Positions 5,729 to 6,770 of a DNA stretch of 6,770 nucleotides are shown piece after piece. The notes below the pieces were generated by a model, which made no database searches, was not told where the DNA came from, and saw nothing but the letters and a program-made list of their open reading frames with translations. The stretch's first letter is position 1, and every line of letters begins with the position of its first letter. A program made the position numbers and the translations under genes. Location: assembly GCA_028696755.1 (NCBI GenBank), contig JAQVGK010000196.1:1-6770 (forward strand), read 5' to 3'. This DNA is from Bacteroidales bacterium (GTDB lineage Bacteria; Bacteroidota; Bacteroidia; Bacteroidales; ML635J-15).

Positions 5729-5887
5729 ATGACATATTTTACTTACATATTGTACTCAGCAAAGTTTGATAAGTTTTATTACGGTCAAGCAAATTCCTTA
5801 GAGAATAGATTGAATTCTCATAATTCTGGATTAGTAAATTCAACTTCAAAGTACAGTCCTTGGATAATTTATGCTTATAAAGAATGA
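5729..5887 (+). pseudogene. Truncated GIY-YIG nuclease-like ORF (52 residues)
   Basis: The frame starts ATG at 5729 and ends TGA at 5885-5887. It begins MTYFTYILYSAKFDKFYYGQ, which matches the GIY-YIG fold start. TYILYS (5-10) stands for the GIY strand and YYG (17-19) for the YIG strand. The helix LENRLNSHNSG (24-34) carries the conserved Arg27 and His31-Asn32. TSKYSPWIIYAYKE follows as in small UvrC-like GIY-YIG proteins. Those proteins are usually 80-95 residues, and their second half carries the SRSEAxxxExxIK helix with the catalytic Glu. Here the stop comes just before it, and I could not find it continuing in another frame. It is probably inactive, unless a short form is used. It starts 5 bases after the terminator T-run, so transcription is doubtful. 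Such genes are frequent near RNA genes in Bacteroidota. Confidence 0.75.
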
Positions 5888-5915
5888 TTTGTGAAAATAA
5901 TACAATTTGTAATCC

Positions 5916-5939
5916 CAAAATGCTTATCGAAGTATTTTG
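5916..5939. repeat. Stem-loop in the stretch after the GIY-YIG remnant
   Basis: A 10-bp stem, CAAAATGCTT paired with AAGTATTTTG (one G-T pair), closes an ATCG tetraloop. No T-run follows on either strand. It lies between the ends of the GIY-YIG frame and the doubtful minus-strand ORF. Apart from it, 5888-6001 shows nothing recognisable. Confidence 0.6.
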
Positions 5940-6001
5940 TGCAGAATAGATATTGTATTAATTATCAAAAAGTAATAGAGATTAACTTATAAACGACAAC
6001 T

Positions 6002-6253
6002 CTACTTTACCAAAACCACAAAAAGATTCGTCGGATTTTTCTCGTTATCCACTAACGGCCACGTTACACTATTTTTATTCAAATAAAATATCAACAAACT
6101 CTTTGAATATAGAAATGTATTGTTTATTTTTGGGAAATATTTCGGAATAAAATGGGTGTTATCGATGAATTTTAATAGATAAAACTCTTTTTGTTCTGGG
6201 GATTTAACCGTTAGGGTGCATTGAAAAAAAAATAGAGAGTGTGTAACATACAC
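6002..6253 (-). CDS. Doubtful ORF of 83 residues, possibly a gene remnant
   Basis: The frame opens with GTG at 6251-6253 and ends at 6002. The product contains QKEFYLLKFIDNTHF and ends VDNEKNPTNLFVVLVK. It has no signal peptide, recognisable domain or ribosome-binding context. The non-repetitive composition of its second half looks somewhat protein-like, which could mean the C-terminal remnant of a decayed gene. The first residues depend on a long A/T run and are not convincing. It could equally be chance in AT-rich DNA. I do not recognise it. Confidence 0.2.
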   Translation of the reverse strand: MYVTHSLFFFQCTLTVKSPEQKEFYLLKFIDNTHFIPKYFPKINNTFLYSKSLLIFYLNKNSVTWPLVDNEKNPTNLFVVLVK

Positions 6254-6298
6254 AATATATTAAATATTTACGCGCTTGGATAAACGAAACATTAAATT

Positions 6299-6328
6299 AT
6301 GAAAAGACAAAAACTACGAAAAATGTGA
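6299..6328 (+). CDS. Possible nine-residue leader ORF or abortive gene start
   Basis: ATG at 6299 encodes MKRQKLRKM and stops at TGA (6326-6328). The sequence around it, ATTAAATTATGAAAAG, closely resembles the start of the lipoprotein gene at 6473 (TTTAATTATGAAAAG). It is strongly basic. Its last codons form the left arm of the stem-loop at 6322-6359. It may be a leader peptide, or the stump of a gene whose remainder was lost. There is no evidence that it is translated. Confidence 0.25.
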   Translation: MKRQKLRKM

Positions 6329-6396
6329 CGGACTACCACCTTAGTGACTCCGTCACGTTAATAACCAAAGCCATTTTACTATAATGTCTTTGGTTA
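6322..6396 (+). promoter_or_regulatory. Leader stem-loops with two mutually exclusive folds
   Basis: Fold A pairs AATGTGACGGA (6322-6332) with TCCGTCACGTT (6349-6359), 11 bp with one T-G pair. Fold B pairs GTGAC (6344-6348) with GTCAC (6352-6356) around TCC and uses the same right arm, so A and B cannot form together. A separate stem-loop follows: TAACCAAAG (6362-6370) with CTTTGGTTA (6388-6396), plus an inner CATT/AATG. None is followed by a T-run. They lie 77-150 bases upstream of the lipoprotein start at 6473 and could be a leader control region or a palindromic extragenic repeat. Confidence 0.4.
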
Positions 6397-6472
6397 AGTA
6401 ATTAGTCAACATTAATAGTAGTATAAGTAAAATTTCTAAAAGAAACCAAAATTTTAATTTAAATATTTAATT

Positions 6473-6682
6473 ATGAAAAGTTTAAAAGTATTATTATTAT
6501 TAATTAGCATTAGTGTTGCTGTGATTAGTATTTCTTCATGTACTGATGAAGTGTCTGCTGACAAAAGTATAGGCTATACATATTATCAGGACATGGCAAT
6601 TGAAGATATAATAAAATTAGCAGATTATGAAATCTGGGAAGATATCTGTTTATTTCAATTGAAAAGTATACCAGTATTTTAA
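6473..6682 (+). CDS. Short lipoprotein, possibly C-terminally truncated
   Basis: The protein has 69 residues and starts MKSLKVLLLLISIS. It has a hydrophobic core followed by lipobox ISSC, so Cys23 is the probable lipidated residue. The mature part is only 46 residues, acidic (DMAIEDIIKLADYEIWEDI), with no recognised domain. Mature lipoproteins are usually much longer, and the end of the frame (LKSIPVF) lies in a locally repeated sequence, so an early stop caused by a small rearrangement is possible. The start is supported by the signal peptide and an A/T-rich leader without Shine-Dalgarno, as for the other genes here. No promoter consensus is obvious. Function unknown. Confidence 0.65.
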   Translation: MKSLKVLLLLISISVAVISISSCTDEVSADKSIGYTYYQDMAIEDIIKLADYEIWEDICLFQLKSIPVF

Positions 6683-6697
6683 TTCAAAAGTATACCA
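6662..6697 (+). repeat. 12-bp direct repeat across the stop of the short lipoprotein
   Basis: AAAAGTATACCA occurs at 6662-6673 and again at 6686-6697, offset by 24 bases, a multiple of three. Both copies are read in the same frame (K-S-I-P), the first inside the gene and the second just after its stop codon. This suggests a local tandem duplication at the end of the gene. Confidence 0.6.
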
Positions 6698-6713
6698 AAT
6701 TAATTTGTTTTAC

Positions 6714-6765
6714 AACTCCTTCAAAATCTTTTTTGGGGTACCCCAAAAAAGATTTTGAAGGAGTT
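6714..6765. repeat. Perfect loopless 52-bp palindrome near the window edge
   Basis: Two exact 26-bp arms meet at GGGGT/ACCCC (centre between 6739 and 6740), with AACTCCTTC at the outer left and GAAGGAGTT at the outer right. Each arm contains a run of six T or A. As RNA it could act as a bidirectional terminator for the lipoprotein gene, but natural terminators normally have a loop. With only five bases left before the edge, it could also be a fold-back artefact of amplification or assembly. Confidence 0.9.
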
Positions 6766-6770
6766 TTGAT

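Overview
The window looks like chromosomal DNA from a member of the phylum Bacteroidota. It is AT-rich, and one protein ends in a type IX secretion (T9SS) type A sorting domain. Several others carry short Bacteroidota-style lipoprotein signals, the gene starts lack Shine-Dalgarno sequences, and a few TAnnTTTG-like -7 boxes can be seen. No order or genus can be assigned from the sequence alone.

Layout, left to right: (1) 1-2300, minus strand: the N-terminal three quarters or so of an exported M16 zinc metallopeptidase, running off the left edge. (2) 2301-2909: a gene-free stretch holding a heptamer-repeat/inverted-repeat block (2385-2522). A 307-bp gene-less, MITE-like element (2528-2834) has jumped into it, with perfect 18-bp terminal inverted repeats and a perfect 10-bp target duplication. 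(3) 2910-3779, minus strand: a divergent cyclophilin-like lipoprotein that appears to lack the usual catalytic residues. (4) 3852-5441, plus strand: a probable two-gene unit, a small lipoprotein followed by a T9SS-secreted protein. (5) 5448-5521: tRNA-Ala(GGC), only 6 bases after the preceding stop codon.

The most interesting part is just after the tRNA. The last 26 bp of the tRNA region (T-loop to 6 bp past the 3' end) are repeated exactly 173 bp downstream, and the only good rho-independent terminator follows the second copy. The DNA between them is gene-less and full of palindromes, and one of its ends is an inverted imitation of the tRNA T-arm. This is the layout left by site-specific insertion into a tRNA 3' end. 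Six bases after the terminator begins a 52-codon GIY-YIG nuclease reading frame that keeps the N-terminal motif and lacks the C-terminal half.

The right end (5888-6770) is sparse. It has a doubtful minus-strand ORF, a leader region with a nine-residue ORF and three stem-loops (two of them mutually exclusive), a short lipoprotein gene that may be truncated, and a perfect loopless 52-bp palindrome 5 bases from the window edge.

Taken together, the protein genes describe cell-envelope and secreted functions (periplasmic protease, outer-envelope lipoproteins, T9SS cargo). The tRNA-linked region and the 307-bp element show that small non-autonomous DNA elements have been active here. No complete novel defence or metabolic system is visible.
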